Part shown: piece by piece, positions 1-9,083 of the stretch
Position numbering within the stretch: the first letter of the stretch is position 1
Layout: every line of letters starts with the position of its first letter
Assembly: GCA_963711005.1 (NCBI GenBank)
Contig: CAVQCJ010000002.1
Coordinates: forward strand, 1,054,001 to 1,118,000
DNA from: CAVQCJ01 sp963711005
GTDB lineage: Bacteria > Actinomycetota > Actinomycetes > Prado026
Length of the DNA: 64,000 nucleotides
Reading direction: 5' to 3'
The notes under the pieces: generated by a model
Told to the model about the DNA's origin: nothing
The model's input: the letters and a program-made list of their open reading frames with translations, nothing else
Database searches by the model: none
Position numbers and translations under genes: made by a program

Positions 1-2
1 AC

Positions 3-221
3 CGCACGCTCGCCGACGCCGCGACGTACTTCTTCAAGCGCATGCGCGACCGCGGGCTGGTCCGCCCGGACATCGATCCCGAGGTCGTCGCCTGGAACCT
101 GTCCGGAATCCTGCACCTGCACGACCCGCTGTGGTCCGCCCACACCGCACGGCGCGCGGTCGCCCTGGAGCGGCGGATCGTGGCGGCGTTCATCGCCGAC
201 CTGGTTCCGAACGGCCGCTGA
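3..221 (+). CDS. C-terminal fragment of a probable TetR-family regulator (5' end outside window)
   Basis: An open frame enters from the left edge and stops with TGA at 219-221, leaving 72 residues. The helical text, including AWNLSGILHLHDPLW and a final ERRIVAAFIADLVP helix, looks like the ligand-binding and dimerisation helices at the C-terminus of TetR-family repressors. The DNA-binding domain lies outside the window, so the assignment rests on the style of these helices only. The gene ends 28 bases before the next membrane-protein gene on the same strand, so the two may be co-transcribed. Confidence 0.45.
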   Translation, partial: RTLADAATYFFKRMRDRGLVRPDIDPEVVAWNLSGILHLHDPLWSAHTARRAVALERRIVAAFIADLVPNGR

Positions 222-249
222 GACCCCGGATGGGCCTAGGGTCGCCCTC

Positions 250-1602
250 ATGACGACAGGTCCAGACGAAGCAGAGGTCGCCCGCCTGCTCGAAGAGAAC
301 GAGCGGTTGCGGCTCGAGCTCGAGTCGGGCACCAAGGTCTCCCGCCGCCGGGTCCGGCGGACCATCGCCGCCGTGCTCGCGTTCCTCACCGGGCTGCTCC
401 TGGTGCTCGGCGTGGTCGCGACCTGGACGTCGCGGACCGCGCTCGACACCGACAAGTTCGTCGCGCGGGTCGGGCCGGTCATCGAGGACCCGACCGTCCG
501 GGCGGCGGTGGCGACCGAGCTGGGCAACGAGCTCGTGGACGTCCTGGCCCTGCAGAGCCGCCTCACCACCGCGTTGCCGCAGAACCTGACATTCCTGGCC
601 GGCCCGCTGGCCAGCGGCGCAGAGACGGTGATCCGCAAGCAGGTCACGAAGTTCGTCTACTCCGACGCCTTCGTGAAGGTCTGGTACTCGGCACTGCGGC
701 TGGCGCAGACCCAGGTGGTGGGGGCGCTCACGGGCTCGTCCGCGCCGCTGCAGGTCGTCAACGGGAAAGTCGCCGTCGACCTGATCGACGTGATCGGGCA
801 GGTCCTCAACGAGCTGCAGTCCCAGCTACCGGCCGTCTTCGGCACGGCCGTGGGCACCCACATCCCGGACAACCTCCCGGTCGACCAGATCCGGGCGCTC
901 GTCCAGCGCTTCCTCGGGGTCAGCCTGCCGGAGAACTTCGCCCTGCTGCCGGTCGTCGACCAGTCCGCTCTGGACACCGCCCGCCAGGGAATCCGCATCA
1001 TCAACGTGTCGGTCCTCCTCGTCGGGCTCGGCGCGCTGGTCGCCTTCGTGCTGGCGCTGGTGGCCTCCGTTTCGCGACGGCGGACCCTGCTGCAGGTCGG
1101 GATGTGGACGGCGATCATCACCGCGGTGGTCTTCTTCGCGCTGCGCACGATCAGCCAGCAGGCCATCGCCTCGGTCCAGGACTCGACGCTGCGTCCTGCC
1201 GTGACCGCCGGCACCCGTGAGCTGTTCAGCACGCTGCGCGGGTTCGCGGCACTGCTGTTCTGGCTGGGCCTGCTGCTGGCCGCCGTGATGTACCTGGCCG
1301 GGCCCGGCCGGTTCCCGACCGCGCTGCGACGGTGGGTGGCCGACGGGTTCGGCTGGACCCGAGACCGGGTCCGGGCCATCGCGGCCGACGAGGGCTACGC
1401 GACGTGGGTCGCGCAGCGGGTGGACCCGCTGCGTATCGGCGGGGTGGTCGTGGCCGCCGTCCTGCTCCTGTGGCTGTCCAGCTGGACCGCGCTGATCGTC
1501 ATCGGCGTGCTGCTGGTCCTCTACGAGGTGGGGGTCACGCTGTACGCCCGCTCGACACCCGCAGCACGCACCGAGGAAGAGGCCATCGTCAGCCAGACGT
1601 AG
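250..1602 (+). CDS. Multi-pass membrane protein with N-terminal coiled coil, function unknown
   Basis: 450 residues. Residues about 8-27 (LLEENERLRLELE) form a short leucine/glutamate coiled coil. A basic stretch then precedes a transmembrane helix at about 36-60. A long soluble, probably extracytoplasmic region runs from about 62 to 245. Four further hydrophobic segments follow at roughly 247-275, 283-300, 330-352 and 395-430. The layout is typical of conserved actinobacterial membrane proteins without an assigned role. The ATG at 250 follows the upstream TetR-like gene closely. I recognise no catalytic motif and assign no function. Confidence 0.75.
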   Translation: MTTGPDEAEVARLLEENERLRLELESGTKVSRRRVRRTIAAVLAFLTGLLLVLGVVATWTSRTALDTDKFVARVGPVIEDPTVRAAVATELGNELVDVLALQSRLTTALPQNLTFLAGPLASGAETVIRKQVTKFVYSDAFVKVWYSALRLAQTQVVGALTGSSAPLQVVNGKVAVDLIDVIGQVLNELQSQLPAVFGTAVGTHIPDNLPVDQIRALVQRFLGVSLPENFALLPVVDQSALDTARQGIRIINVSVLLVGLGALVAFVLALVASVSRRRTLLQVGMWTAIITAVVFFALRTISQQAIASVQDSTLRPAVTAGTRELFSTLRGFAALLFWLGLLLAAVMYLAGPGRFPTALRRWVADGFGWTRDRVRAIAADEGYATWVAQRVDPLRIGGVVVAAVLLLWLSSWTALIVIGVLLVLYEVGVTLYARSTPAARTEEEAIVSQT

Positions 1603-1625
1603 CCGCGCTCACGGCCGGCTTGCCG

Positions 1626-2333
1626 TCAGGTCTTGACCTGGGCCGGCTCCGAGAGGTCGATCGTGCGCGTGTCGGCGAGGTCCTCGACCTGCCCCGGCTC
1701 CCCGTCCTCGTCCGTCGGCAGGGGTGCCTGCGACGGGGACAGCGACGGCCACTGCTCGGACGCCCCGGCCAGGATGCCGTCCAGCGCGTCGCGCATCTGC
1801 GCGATCTCGGTCAGCAGCTCGACCCGACGGTCCGCCAGCTCGGCGACCTCGCGACGGGCCGCGGCCCCCAGCTCCTCGGCCTCCCGGCGTGCGTCCGACC
1901 GGATGTCGGCCGCCTCCCGCTCAGCCGCGTGCCGCAGCGCGGTCGCGTCCCGCTCCGCGTCCGACCGCATCTGGGCCGCCTCGCTCTCCGCCAGCCCCAG
2001 CATCTGGGAGACCCGCTCGCCGAGCGCGTCGAAGCTCGGCCGCCCACGCTCGAGCTCGGCGCTGACCCTGGCCAGCTCGGCGGTCGCAGCGCTCTCCCGG
2101 GCCGTCGAGCCGGCCAGCTCGGCGCGCAGCTGCTCGACGAGCACGGCCACCCGGGCGAGGTGTCCGTCGACCTGGTGCCGGTCGTAGCCGCGCAGCACGA
2201 CGTCGAAACCGTCGAGGGCGCCGGACGGGTGGGCGGCCGGTGCGGGCGCCGACTCCTCCACCGTCACCATGCCCGGGACGAGGTCGTCAGCGGGCGGCGG
2301 CACGGACGCGACCGGGGCGTGGTCTTCGGTCAT
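1626..2333 (-). CDS. DivIVA-like coiled-coil protein
   Basis: 235 residues starting at ATG 2333, preceded by an AGGAGGAG ribosome-binding site. The first 45 residues are acidic and proline-rich. The short block FDVVLRGYDRHQVDGHL resembles the N-terminal DivIVA/Wag31 motif in which a conserved F-x-x-x-x-x-G-Y-D-x-x-x-V-D element is followed by a coiled coil. From about residue 60 to 190 the chain is almost continuous heptad-like helix rich in Ala, Glu and Arg. DivIVA-family proteins organise poles or cell-wall synthesis at the membrane; which of these this one does cannot be told. The frame stays open upstream over the next gene, but that extension is a shadow. Confidence 0.7.
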   Translation of the reverse strand: MTEDHAPVASVPPPADDLVPGMVTVEESAPAPAAHPSGALDGFDVVLRGYDRHQVDGHLARVAVLVEQLRAELAGSTARESAATAELARVSAELERGRPSFDALGERVSQMLGLAESEAAQMRSDAERDATALRHAAEREAADIRSDARREAEELGAAARREVAELADRRVELLTEIAQMRDALDGILAGASEQWPSLSPSQAPLPTDEDGEPGQVEDLADTRTIDLSEPAQVKT

Positions 2334-2477
2334 GGTGGGCTCCTCCTCGGGCCGGGTCGCGAGCACCCGGCGGGCGCGCGGCCAGGCCCGCGCTCGCGTC
2401 TGTGCTCCCCATGGTTCGCACCCGGCAAACCGGAGGGCGCGAAGACGGGTCGCGGCGGACGGGTTACGGTCGCGGGC

Positions 2478-3317
2478 ATGACCGGGATGCGGTTCGGGAT
2501 CGACGTCGCCCAGCAGCGGATGGAGTGGGACGACCTGCTCGCGCGGGCCCGCCTCAGCGAGGACCTCGGCTTCGACGGCGTCTGGGGCTTCGACCACTTC
2601 GTCCCCATGTACGGCGAGGGCCCCGGCAACTGCTTCGAGGGGATGACGACGCTGGCCGCACTCGCGTCGGCGACCTCCAGGATCCGGCTCGGCCTGCTGG
2701 TCACCGGCGTGACCTACCGGCACCCCTCGGTGCTGGCCGCCGAGGCGGTGACCGTCGACCACGCCAGTCACGGCCGGCTCGAGCTGGCGATGGGCGCGGC
2801 CTGGTACGAGGCGGAGCACCGCCAGCTCGGCATCGACTTCCCGCCGCTCGGCGAGCGGTTCGACCGGCTGGAGGACTGCCTGGAGATCCTCACCCGCCTG
2901 TTCACCGGGGAGGTCGTCGACTACGCCGGGCGGGTGTTCAGCCTGGACGGTGCCCGGCTGCGGCCGACCCCGGTCCAGCAGCCGCGGCCGCCGCTGTGGA
3001 TCGGCGGGTCCGGGCGACGGCGGACACTGCCGCTGGTGGCCCGGTACGCGGACGTCTGGCACTGCTACGAGTCGCCGCAGGAGATGCGCGCACTGTCCGC
3101 GGCCGTGGACGAGCTGGCGGCCGCAGCCGGTCGGGACCCTGCGTCGATCGCCCGGGCGTCCTCGCTGTCGCTGTCCGAGCCGTGGGAGGAGGTCCGCACT
3201 AACGCCGAGGCGATGCGCGCGGCCGGCGTCACGTACCTCGTCTGCGGTTGGCCCGGCGAGGGCGCCGCAAGGGTCGAGGAGTTCGCGACCAGGATCCTTC
3301 CCGAGCTGGCCGGCTGA
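2478..3317 (+). CDS. LLM-class (luciferase-like) F420/FMN-dependent oxidoreductase
   Basis: 279 residues from ATG 2478. The bacterial luciferase-like TIM barrel is recognisable from the N-terminal FGIDVAQQRMEW strand, EDLGFDGVWGFDHF, the central LATSRIRLGLLVTG-type segment and AMGAAWYEAEHRQLG, followed by RPPLWIGGSGRRRTLPLVARYAD. In actinomycetes most such proteins use cofactor F420, with some using FMN; the substrate cannot be predicted. The length matches single-domain family members. It is divergent from the DivIVA-like gene, and a small membrane-protein gene starts 6 bases after its stop. Confidence 0.85.
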   Translation: MTGMRFGIDVAQQRMEWDDLLARARLSEDLGFDGVWGFDHFVPMYGEGPGNCFEGMTTLAALASATSRIRLGLLVTGVTYRHPSVLAAEAVTVDHASHGRLELAMGAAWYEAEHRQLGIDFPPLGERFDRLEDCLEILTRLFTGEVVDYAGRVFSLDGARLRPTPVQQPRPPLWIGGSGRRRTLPLVARYADVWHCYESPQEMRALSAAVDELAAAAGRDPASIARASSLSLSEPWEEVRTNAEAMRAAGVTYLVCGWPGEGAARVEEFATRILPELAG

Positions 3318-3322
3318 CCGGG

Positions 3323-3805
3323 ATGGAACCAACGCCGGACTTCCAGGCCGAGCCGCGCGCCGACGTCCCGGCCGATCCGCCGTCCCGCCCGCCGGTCCCG
3401 GTCCGGCTGCTGGCGGGCACGGTCGCGGCGGCGACGTGCGCGGCCACGGCCCTGCTCGTCGCCCGCTGGCACTCACCGGAGAACTTCTTCCAGTTCAACA
3501 CACGGTCCATCCCGTGGGCGTACCTGTGGTCGGTGGGGCTGCTGTCCGCGGCGCTCTTCGCCACCGCGGCGGTGCTGCTGCGCGGCACCCTGACGGCGCT
3601 GGCCTGGGTCGGCGGCGGCCTGATCGCCCTGTCGGCGACCGGGCTGGTCGAGTCGTTCTGGTTCGCCTTCCAGGTCCTGCAGGGGGACGGGGCGACCCGC
3701 GTCCTGCCGTACGCCCGTGGCTACGCCGTCGTGCTCGCCCTCGCCCTCGTGCTCACCTGGGCGGCCGTCCTGCTCTCCCGGCGGCAACGACCCGCCAGCG
3801 GGTAG
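3323..3805 (+). CDS. Small four-helix membrane protein, hypothetical
   Basis: 160 residues from ATG 3323, 6 bases after the oxidoreductase stop, so probably co-transcribed. A proline-rich cytoplasmic N-terminus of about 25 residues is followed by four hydrophobic helices near 28-47, 66-88, 92-110 and 130-152, and a short basic tail (SRRQRPASG). No motif is recognised. Confidence 0.65.
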   Translation: MEPTPDFQAEPRADVPADPPSRPPVPVRLLAGTVAAATCAATALLVARWHSPENFFQFNTRSIPWAYLWSVGLLSAALFATAAVLLRGTLTALAWVGGGLIALSATGLVESFWFAFQVLQGDGATRVLPYARGYAVVLALALVLTWAAVLLSRRQRPASG

Positions 3806-3861
3806 CCGCGAGGTCCGATACCCGCGCGCCCGCCGTCGGCGGCGCCGGGCAGACTGTCCGG

Positions 3862-4791
3862 GTGAGCCGTCGAGGAGCCTTGCTGTTCGCCGCGATGTCG
3901 GTGATCTGGGGCGTGCCGTACCTCTTCATCCGGGTCGCCGACCGTGGCCTCGAGCCGGCCGTGATCGTCTCCGGCCGCACGCTGATCGGCGCGCTGGTGC
4001 TGCTGCCGCTGGCCGCCAGGGCCAAGGCCATCCGGCCGGTGCTGCCCGGATGGCGCTGGCTGGTCGCGTTCGCGGTCATCGAGATGGCCATCCCCTGGTA
4101 CCTGCTCACGGACGCCGAGCGGCACCTGCCCAGCGCCTTGACCGGCCTCCTGGTCGCCGCCGTACCGCTGGTCGGGGCGGCGATCTCGCTGGTCGGCCCG
4201 CACGAGGACCGGCTCACCGGGGTGCGGGCGCTCGGGCTGGGCATCGGCCTCGCCGGCGTCGTCGCGCTGCTCGGCATCGACCTGAACCTGGACGGCGCCG
4301 GCGCGTGGCCGGTGGTCGAGGTCCTCCTCGTCGCCGTCTGCTACGCGACCGGTCCGGTGATCCTGTCCCGGCGGCTCAACGGGCTGCCGGGGATCGGCGT
4401 CAGCGCGGTCTCGCTCAGCGTCGCGGCGGCGCTCTACCTGATCCCGGGCATCCTGCTGTGGCCCGCTTCCGCGCCGCCGGCCAGCGCAGTCTGGTCAGTC
4501 GTCGTGCTCGGCCTGGTGTGCACGGCGCTCGCGTTCGTCCTGTTCTACGACCTCATCGCCGAGATCGGGCCGAGTCGCTCCACCGTGATCACGTACCTCA
4601 ACCCGGCGGTGGCGCTGCTGCTGGGGATCGTGGTGCTGGGCGAGCAGCCGACCGTCGGGATGTTCATCGGCTTCCCGCTGGTGCTGCTCGGATCGGTTCT
4701 CGCGACCCGTGGCCCGCGGCGCAGCTCGACCGACGTGCCCAGCGACGTGGGCGAGCCGGGTCAGGAGATCCCGAGCAACGCCAGCCCGTAG
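3862..4791 (+). CDS. EamA-family (DMT superfamily) transporter
   Basis: 309 residues from GTG 3862 (VSRRGALLFAAMS). Ten hydrophobic segments form two EamA repeats: the first starts with SVIWGVPYLFIRVADRG and ends near LLGIDLNLDG, and the second ends with the typical STVITYLNPAVALLLGIVVLGE. Members export metabolites or amino acids by proton antiport; the substrate is unknown. The last 31 bases overlap the convergent reactivase gene, so the C-terminal tail after about residue 290 is less certain. Confidence 0.85.
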   Translation: MSRRGALLFAAMSVIWGVPYLFIRVADRGLEPAVIVSGRTLIGALVLLPLAARAKAIRPVLPGWRWLVAFAVIEMAIPWYLLTDAERHLPSALTGLLVAAVPLVGAAISLVGPHEDRLTGVRALGLGIGLAGVVALLGIDLNLDGAGAWPVVEVLLVAVCYATGPVILSRRLNGLPGIGVSAVSLSVAAALYLIPGILLWPASAPPASAVWSVVVLGLVCTALAFVLFYDLIAEIGPSRSTVITYLNPAVALLLGIVVLGEQPTVGMFIGFPLVLLGSVLATRGPRRSSTDVPSDVGEPGQEIPSNASP

Positions 4792-6488
4792 GCCACGGCG
4801 TACCGGTGCCCGAGCCGGCCCGCCACGTCGCCGCGCCCGACCGCGGCTCCGGGCAGCTCCGGCCGCAGCAGGCCCACCAGCTCCTCGTCGGCCGCGGCGC
4901 CGCCGACCAGCAGGACGTCGTCGGGCCGCCCGCCGAGCGTGCGAAGGGCACGCGCCACGTTGTCGACCAGCACTCGTTGCTTGGTACGCAGCCGCAGCGC
5001 GCGCCACTCGGCCGCCGCCAGCCCGCCGCCGAACGGCAGCAGCCCGGCCGGTCCCGGGACCACCAGCGACCCGACCGCAGCCGACTCGGCGGGCTGGTCC
5101 AGGAAGGTACGACCGCCGTCCTCGGCCAGCAGCACGTGCGGGGCCTCCAGCCGCGAGCAGGGGACCCGCTTGACCCAGTCAGCGGCGCCCCGCGGCAGCC
5201 CCAGGAACGTGGCCACGGCCACCGTGAGCATCTCGCCGGCGCCGGCGGCGACGACCTCGGTCCCGTCCGGACCGATCACGTCGACCGTGCCCCCGCCCAG
5301 GTCGACGACCGTCACGCCGGGACGGACGCCGGGCGTCGTCCCCGCGCCGATCCGCGCCGCGGCCGCCTCGGTGCCCACCACGCCCACCGGCAGTCCCAGC
5401 TCGTCGGCGAGCCGGCCGGCCGGGTCCCGCGGCGAGTCGCCGGCGACCAGCCCGGCCACCACAAGGGCACGCGCGGTGGTCGCATCCACCCGTGCGGCGA
5501 CCGATGCGGCGATCTCGCGCAGCTCGACCACCCACAGGTCGTCGACCACGTCCGCCGGGTCGTCTGGCGACGGTCGCCAGGACCGCACCGCGCCGACGGG
5601 GGCCTGCACCAGGGCCTGCCACACGCCCGTGGCGAGGCGGGTCGGCTCCGTCCCGTCGCGCATCAGCAGCGATCCGGCGGGATCGCGGTGGCCCCCGGTC
5701 GCCGACCTGCTGGCCAGCAGGGCGACCACACCGCGCGAGCCGTCGCCGAGGGAGTCCGCCACGGCCACCGCATCGGCACGCTCGCCGGCCGACAGGCCCA
5801 GCAGCCCGGACAGCCGGATCGGGTCGGCGAGGTCCTGCAACCGGTGCCCGGGGGGGCGGATCTCCATCGCCACCAGCCGAGCGCCGCGCACGGCGTCCAC
5901 GGCCACCTCGTCGGCCACCGGCAGCGGGGCGGGCAGCCGCGCGGCCACCAGCACCCCCTCGTCGTCGGCCAGCAGCAGACCGCGCACGTCCGCGCCCGCG
6001 GCCAGCCAGCGACGGGTCACCTCGACCGTGGTGGCGTACCCGGTCCCGCGGCGTACGAGCAGGACGACGGGAGTCCCGAGCACGGGCTCGCCGTCCAGGT
6101 CGGCCGGGACCCCGATCGCAGTGCCCAGGCCGCCGGGGGTGGCCCCGCCGACGCGCACCGGGTCGAGCCGTCCGGTCCGCGGCGCGCCCTGCGGCAGCGA
6201 CGTCGCACGGGTCACGACCGGCCGCAGCGGCGCGACCGCCACCAGGTCCGGGACCACGCCCAGCCGGGCCGCGGTGCGGCGCAGCAGCGCCGCGGCGCCG
6301 TGCACCGAGGCGTCCGAGCCTTTCCGTCCGCGGGTCGCCGCCCGGTCCCACCCGAGCACGGACGGCTGTGCGCCGACGGGCGCGGCGCCGGTGCCGGCGG
6401 TGCCGGCGGGGCTTCCGGCCGCGGAGGTGTCGACGATGACGACCTCGGTGGTGGTGTTCCCGATGTCCAGGCCGGCGATCACCGTCAC
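4761..6488 (-). CDS. Diol dehydratase reactivating factor, large subunit (DdrA/PduG family)
   Basis: 575 residues from GTG 6488. The N-terminal VIAGLDIGNTTTEVVIVD is the actin-like phosphate-1 loop of DdrA/PduG. GVTVVDLGGGTVDVIGPDG near residue 385 is the second ATP-site motif, and the C-terminal DDVLLVGGAAADEE plus GRGDVAGRLGHRYAVAYGL match the end of the family. Such proteins use ATP to expel damaged cobalamin from diol/glycerol dehydratase. The gene starts 7 bases after the small-subunit stop. I see no gene for the small reactivase subunit (DdrB/PduH), which normally completes the factor. The 3' end overlaps the convergent EamA gene by 31 bases. Confidence 0.9.
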   Translation of the reverse strand: MTVIAGLDIGNTTTEVVIVDTSAAGSPAGTAGTGAAPVGAQPSVLGWDRAATRGRKGSDASVHGAAALLRRTAARLGVVPDLVAVAPLRPVVTRATSLPQGAPRTGRLDPVRVGGATPGGLGTAIGVPADLDGEPVLGTPVVLLVRRGTGYATTVEVTRRWLAAGADVRGLLLADDEGVLVAARLPAPLPVADEVAVDAVRGARLVAMEIRPPGHRLQDLADPIRLSGLLGLSAGERADAVAVADSLGDGSRGVVALLASRSATGGHRDPAGSLLMRDGTEPTRLATGVWQALVQAPVGAVRSWRPSPDDPADVVDDLWVVELREIAASVAARVDATTARALVVAGLVAGDSPRDPAGRLADELGLPVGVVGTEAAAARIGAGTTPGVRPGVTVVDLGGGTVDVIGPDGTEVVAAGAGEMLTVAVATFLGLPRGAADWVKRVPCSRLEAPHVLLAEDGGRTFLDQPAESAAVGSLVVPGPAGLLPFGGGLAAAEWRALRLRTKQRVLVDNVARALRTLGGRPDDVLLVGGAAADEELVGLLRPELPGAAVGRGDVAGRLGHRYAVAYGLALLGIS

Positions 6489-6495
6489 CAGGACC

Positions 6496-6858
6496 TCACC
6501 GGCGCAACAACCCCCTCCGCTCGTACACCTCAGCTGCCTCCGCGAACAGCGCGGCGTTGCGCACCGCCCCGGCGTCGGTGAGCCGGGCTGCGATCGCGAG
6601 CAGCTCGTCGGCCGTGGACCGGCGCGGCCGGAGCGCCTCGTACAGGGCCAGCACCTCTTCGTCGGGGAGGACGGCCAGCTCGGCGGCACGGCGGAAGTTC
6701 TCGGCCAGCTGCGGGTTGGCGTGCGCGGCGGCGACCGTGGCCTGGTGCTCGAGCGTCTCCGGGTGGATACGGACGTCGCCGATGCCGACGGTGCCGTCCC
6801 GGACGGCCTCCACGGTGATCTCGGCCGGGTCGCGTCCGGACGCGCCGACCGCGCTCAC
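6496..6858 (-). CDS. B12-dependent diol/glycerol dehydratase small subunit (PduE family)
   Basis: 120 residues from GTG 6858, which overlaps the stop of the large+medium gene as GTGA. The sequence has the PduE/DhaE pattern: VRIHPETLEHQATVAAAHANPQLAENFRRAAELAVLPDEE-type text, recognisable by the HPETLEHQA and NFRRAAEL blocks, followed by ALYEALRPRRSTADELLAIA. It would form the gamma subunit of the adenosylcobalamin-dependent dehydratase. It is shorter than enteric PduE (about 170 residues) because it lacks most of the N-terminal extension that targets enteric dehydratase to its microcompartment. Confidence 0.9.
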   Translation of the reverse strand: MSAVGASGRDPAEITVEAVRDGTVGIGDVRIHPETLEHQATVAAAHANPQLAENFRRAAELAVLPDEEVLALYEALRPRRSTADELLAIAARLTDAGAVRNAALFAEAAEVYERRGLLRR

Positions 6859-9083
6859 CGGTCCACCACCAGGTCGCGCGGTGGCGCGGCGGGCTCGCAG
6901 CAGCCGCGTTCGATGCCGACGAGCGCGACCACCCGCGTGTGGTACCGCGCCTCGATCGCCTCGTCGCTGTACGGGTTCCTGGCCGGCTCGGGCGTCCCGC
7001 CTTTGGCGTGCCGGCCCGCGTTCACGCCGAGCCGGCGGTACAGCTGCGCGTCGATCGTGGGGGCGACGCTGTACAGCTCCAGGTTCGCCAGCGGTGGCAG
7101 GTCGCGCCGGTGGATCAGGGCGGTTCCCTTCCCCTGCAGCCCGATGCCGATGCCGGAGCCGGACAGCCGCGCCGCGGTCAGCCCGATCATCCCGAGGTCG
7201 ATGGTCTCCTCGACCCGCACGACCCGCCCCACGCAGCCCTCCTCCTCCAGGCCCGCAAGCAGCTCGCGCAGCGCCTCGACCACGGTCAGCCCGGACAACG
7301 TGACCCACACCTCGCGGCCCACCGCCGGGGACACGCCGACGACGACCTCGCGGGGGTCGCTGCCCTGGACGGCGACGCCGCCCTCCGCCAGCGCATCCGA
7401 GCGGTAGCCCGCCTGCTCGGACCGCAGGTCCTCGACCGAACGTTGCTGGCGGATGGCATCGATCTCGTCCTGGCGCCGGCCGGTCGGCACGTACCCGGTC
7501 CCGGGGCCGGCGTAGTCGTTCGGGTCGGTGACCAGCGACAGGACGCGCATCGACTCGTCGAAGATCGCCGCGGTCTGCAGGTAGTCGCCGGCCACCCGCG
7601 CCTTGAGCATGTCCAGCACCCGCGCCGCCTCGGTCTCGAAGCCGGAGTCGTCCAGCGCGGCGACGACGTCCAGCATCGTCACCCCGGTCTCCCGGATGAT
7701 CCGGGACGCCACCAAGGGGGTCATCAGGTCGGCCGCGGGAATGTCCTTCGAGCCGGCCGCGTCCACGGCCTGCGCGGCCCAGTCGTCACCGAAGTCGCCG
7801 AGGCCGAGCGTGCGGTAGACGGCTCGCACCGCGTCGACTGCTCGGGTGCGCAGCGCCGCCACGTCCGGTTCGGCGGCGGTTCGGAGCCCGCCGTCGACGC
7901 CCCAGTCGCGCTGCATGACCAGGAAGTCGTCGATGTCCTCGGAGTTCCACTGGCTCGGCCCGAACATGTTGTCGTAGCGCTGGATCGAGCCGAACCCGCT
8001 GCACACGTAGTCCGAGCCGGCCAGCAGGATCGGCAGGGTCCGCGAGGTCCGGCGCACGTCCGACTCGGACATCAGCGCGTCGTTCCCGCTGCACGACTCC
8101 AGCCCGCGCGCCATCACCATCACGTTCTCGGCCATCAGCGACCGCACCCCGCCGGGCACCGAGCCGGCCACCGCCGCCGCGTCGATCCCGCCGTTCTGCA
8201 CGCCCTGGGAACCGATCGCGCGGGCCAGCGCCACGCAGCGGGACTCGAGGTAGAACATCGAGCAGCCCTCGGCCGCCCCCATCAGCGCCTCGGCGCCGCC
8301 CCCGGACGTGACCCGCATCTTGACCCCGCGCGAGGCGTACGCGGAGGTCAGGAAGGCCTTCGACCACGGGGTGTCGTCACCGTCCACGAACACCTGCTCG
8401 GTCCCGTACAGGGACACCGTCTCGGCGTAGGACACCAGACCGCGCATGCCCATCTCCAGCTCGAGGGCCTCCTCGACCGAGCACTGGACGAGCACTCCCG
8501 GCGACCCGACGGCCGCGCCGATCGAGACCGCCATCGCGTTCGACGCCGCGTCGCCGAGCACCGGCACGGTCGTCTCGACCTCGCGGAAGCCGAACGCCGC
8601 GGCCGTAGCCGCGTCGGCGGCCAGCAGCAGCGGGTCGTCGGAGCGGTTGGTGACGTGCGCCTGGTTGCTCGGCGTCCGGCGGGCCCGCAGCTTGGTCATC
8701 GCCAGTCCGAGCTCGACCGGGCGCAGCAGCCCCAGGCACCGGGCGAGCTTGGCCGGTGTCATGCCGGCGGCCAGCCGGACCAGCTCGGCGCGCGGCACTG
8801 CCGGGTCCACGGCCATCCTGGCGTACTCGGTGGCGTCCATCGCCATCGCCTCGGCGGCGACGGCCAGGTCCAGGCCGTGCCGCGCGATGAACTCGTCGAG
8901 CACGTCGAAGTCGGCCTCGGCCCGGGAGTCCATCTCGACGACCCGGCCGTCGGCGCCGATCACCAGCGAAGGCTCCGGGTCGCCCGGCGAGTCGAAGGCG
9001 ACCAGGCCCAGCCGCGGGTCCTCGACCGCGAAGCCGTCCAGGTTCACCCGCTGGGCGTCCATGAACCGGAACCGCCCGATCAC
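6855..9083 (-). CDS. B12-dependent diol/glycerol dehydratase, fused large and medium subunits (PduC-PduD type)
   Basis: 742 residues from GTG 9083. Residues 1 to about 560 correspond to the PduC TIM barrel: SNQAHVTNRSDDP (Gln and His of the active site), SLYGTEQVFVDGDDTPWSK, SGGGAEALMG, ESCSGNDALM and DPNDYAGPGTGY. After a short linker (QGSDPREVVVGVSPA) the rest matches the medium subunit PduD, with LSGSGIGIGLQGKGTALIHR and NLELYSVAPT. Enteric enzymes keep these as two polypeptides of about 554 and 224 residues. The enzyme would dehydrate 1,2-diols (or glycerol) to aldehydes using adenosylcobalamin. Substrate choice between propanediol, glycerol and another 1,2-diol or aminoalcohol cannot be settled by eye. 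It sits in the operon divergent from the BMC genes. Confidence 0.93.
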   Translation of the reverse strand: MIGRFRFMDAQRVNLDGFAVEDPRLGLVAFDSPGDPEPSLVIGADGRVVEMDSRAEADFDVLDEFIARHGLDLAVAAEAMAMDATEYARMAVDPAVPRAELVRLAAGMTPAKLARCLGLLRPVELGLAMTKLRARRTPSNQAHVTNRSDDPLLLAADAATAAAFGFREVETTVPVLGDAASNAMAVSIGAAVGSPGVLVQCSVEEALELEMGMRGLVSYAETVSLYGTEQVFVDGDDTPWSKAFLTSAYASRGVKMRVTSGGGAEALMGAAEGCSMFYLESRCVALARAIGSQGVQNGGIDAAAVAGSVPGGVRSLMAENVMVMARGLESCSGNDALMSESDVRRTSRTLPILLAGSDYVCSGFGSIQRYDNMFGPSQWNSEDIDDFLVMQRDWGVDGGLRTAAEPDVAALRTRAVDAVRAVYRTLGLGDFGDDWAAQAVDAAGSKDIPAADLMTPLVASRIIRETGVTMLDVVAALDDSGFETEAARVLDMLKARVAGDYLQTAAIFDESMRVLSLVTDPNDYAGPGTGYVPTGRRQDEIDAIRQQRSVEDLRSEQAGYRSDALAEGGVAVQGSDPREVVVGVSPAVGREVWVTLSGLTVVEALRELLAGLEEEGCVGRVVRVEETIDLGMIGLTAARLSGSGIGIGLQGKGTALIHRRDLPPLANLELYSVAPTIDAQLYRRLGVNAGRHAKGGTPEPARNPYSDEAIEARYHTRVVALVGIERGCCEPAAPPRDLVVDR

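Noticed and set aside
1626..3476. 616-codon minus frame extending the DivIVA-like gene upstream
   Set aside because: The first 380 codons lie antisense to the LLM oxidoreductase and read as low-complexity shadow sequence; ATG 2333 with AGGAGG is the sensible start.
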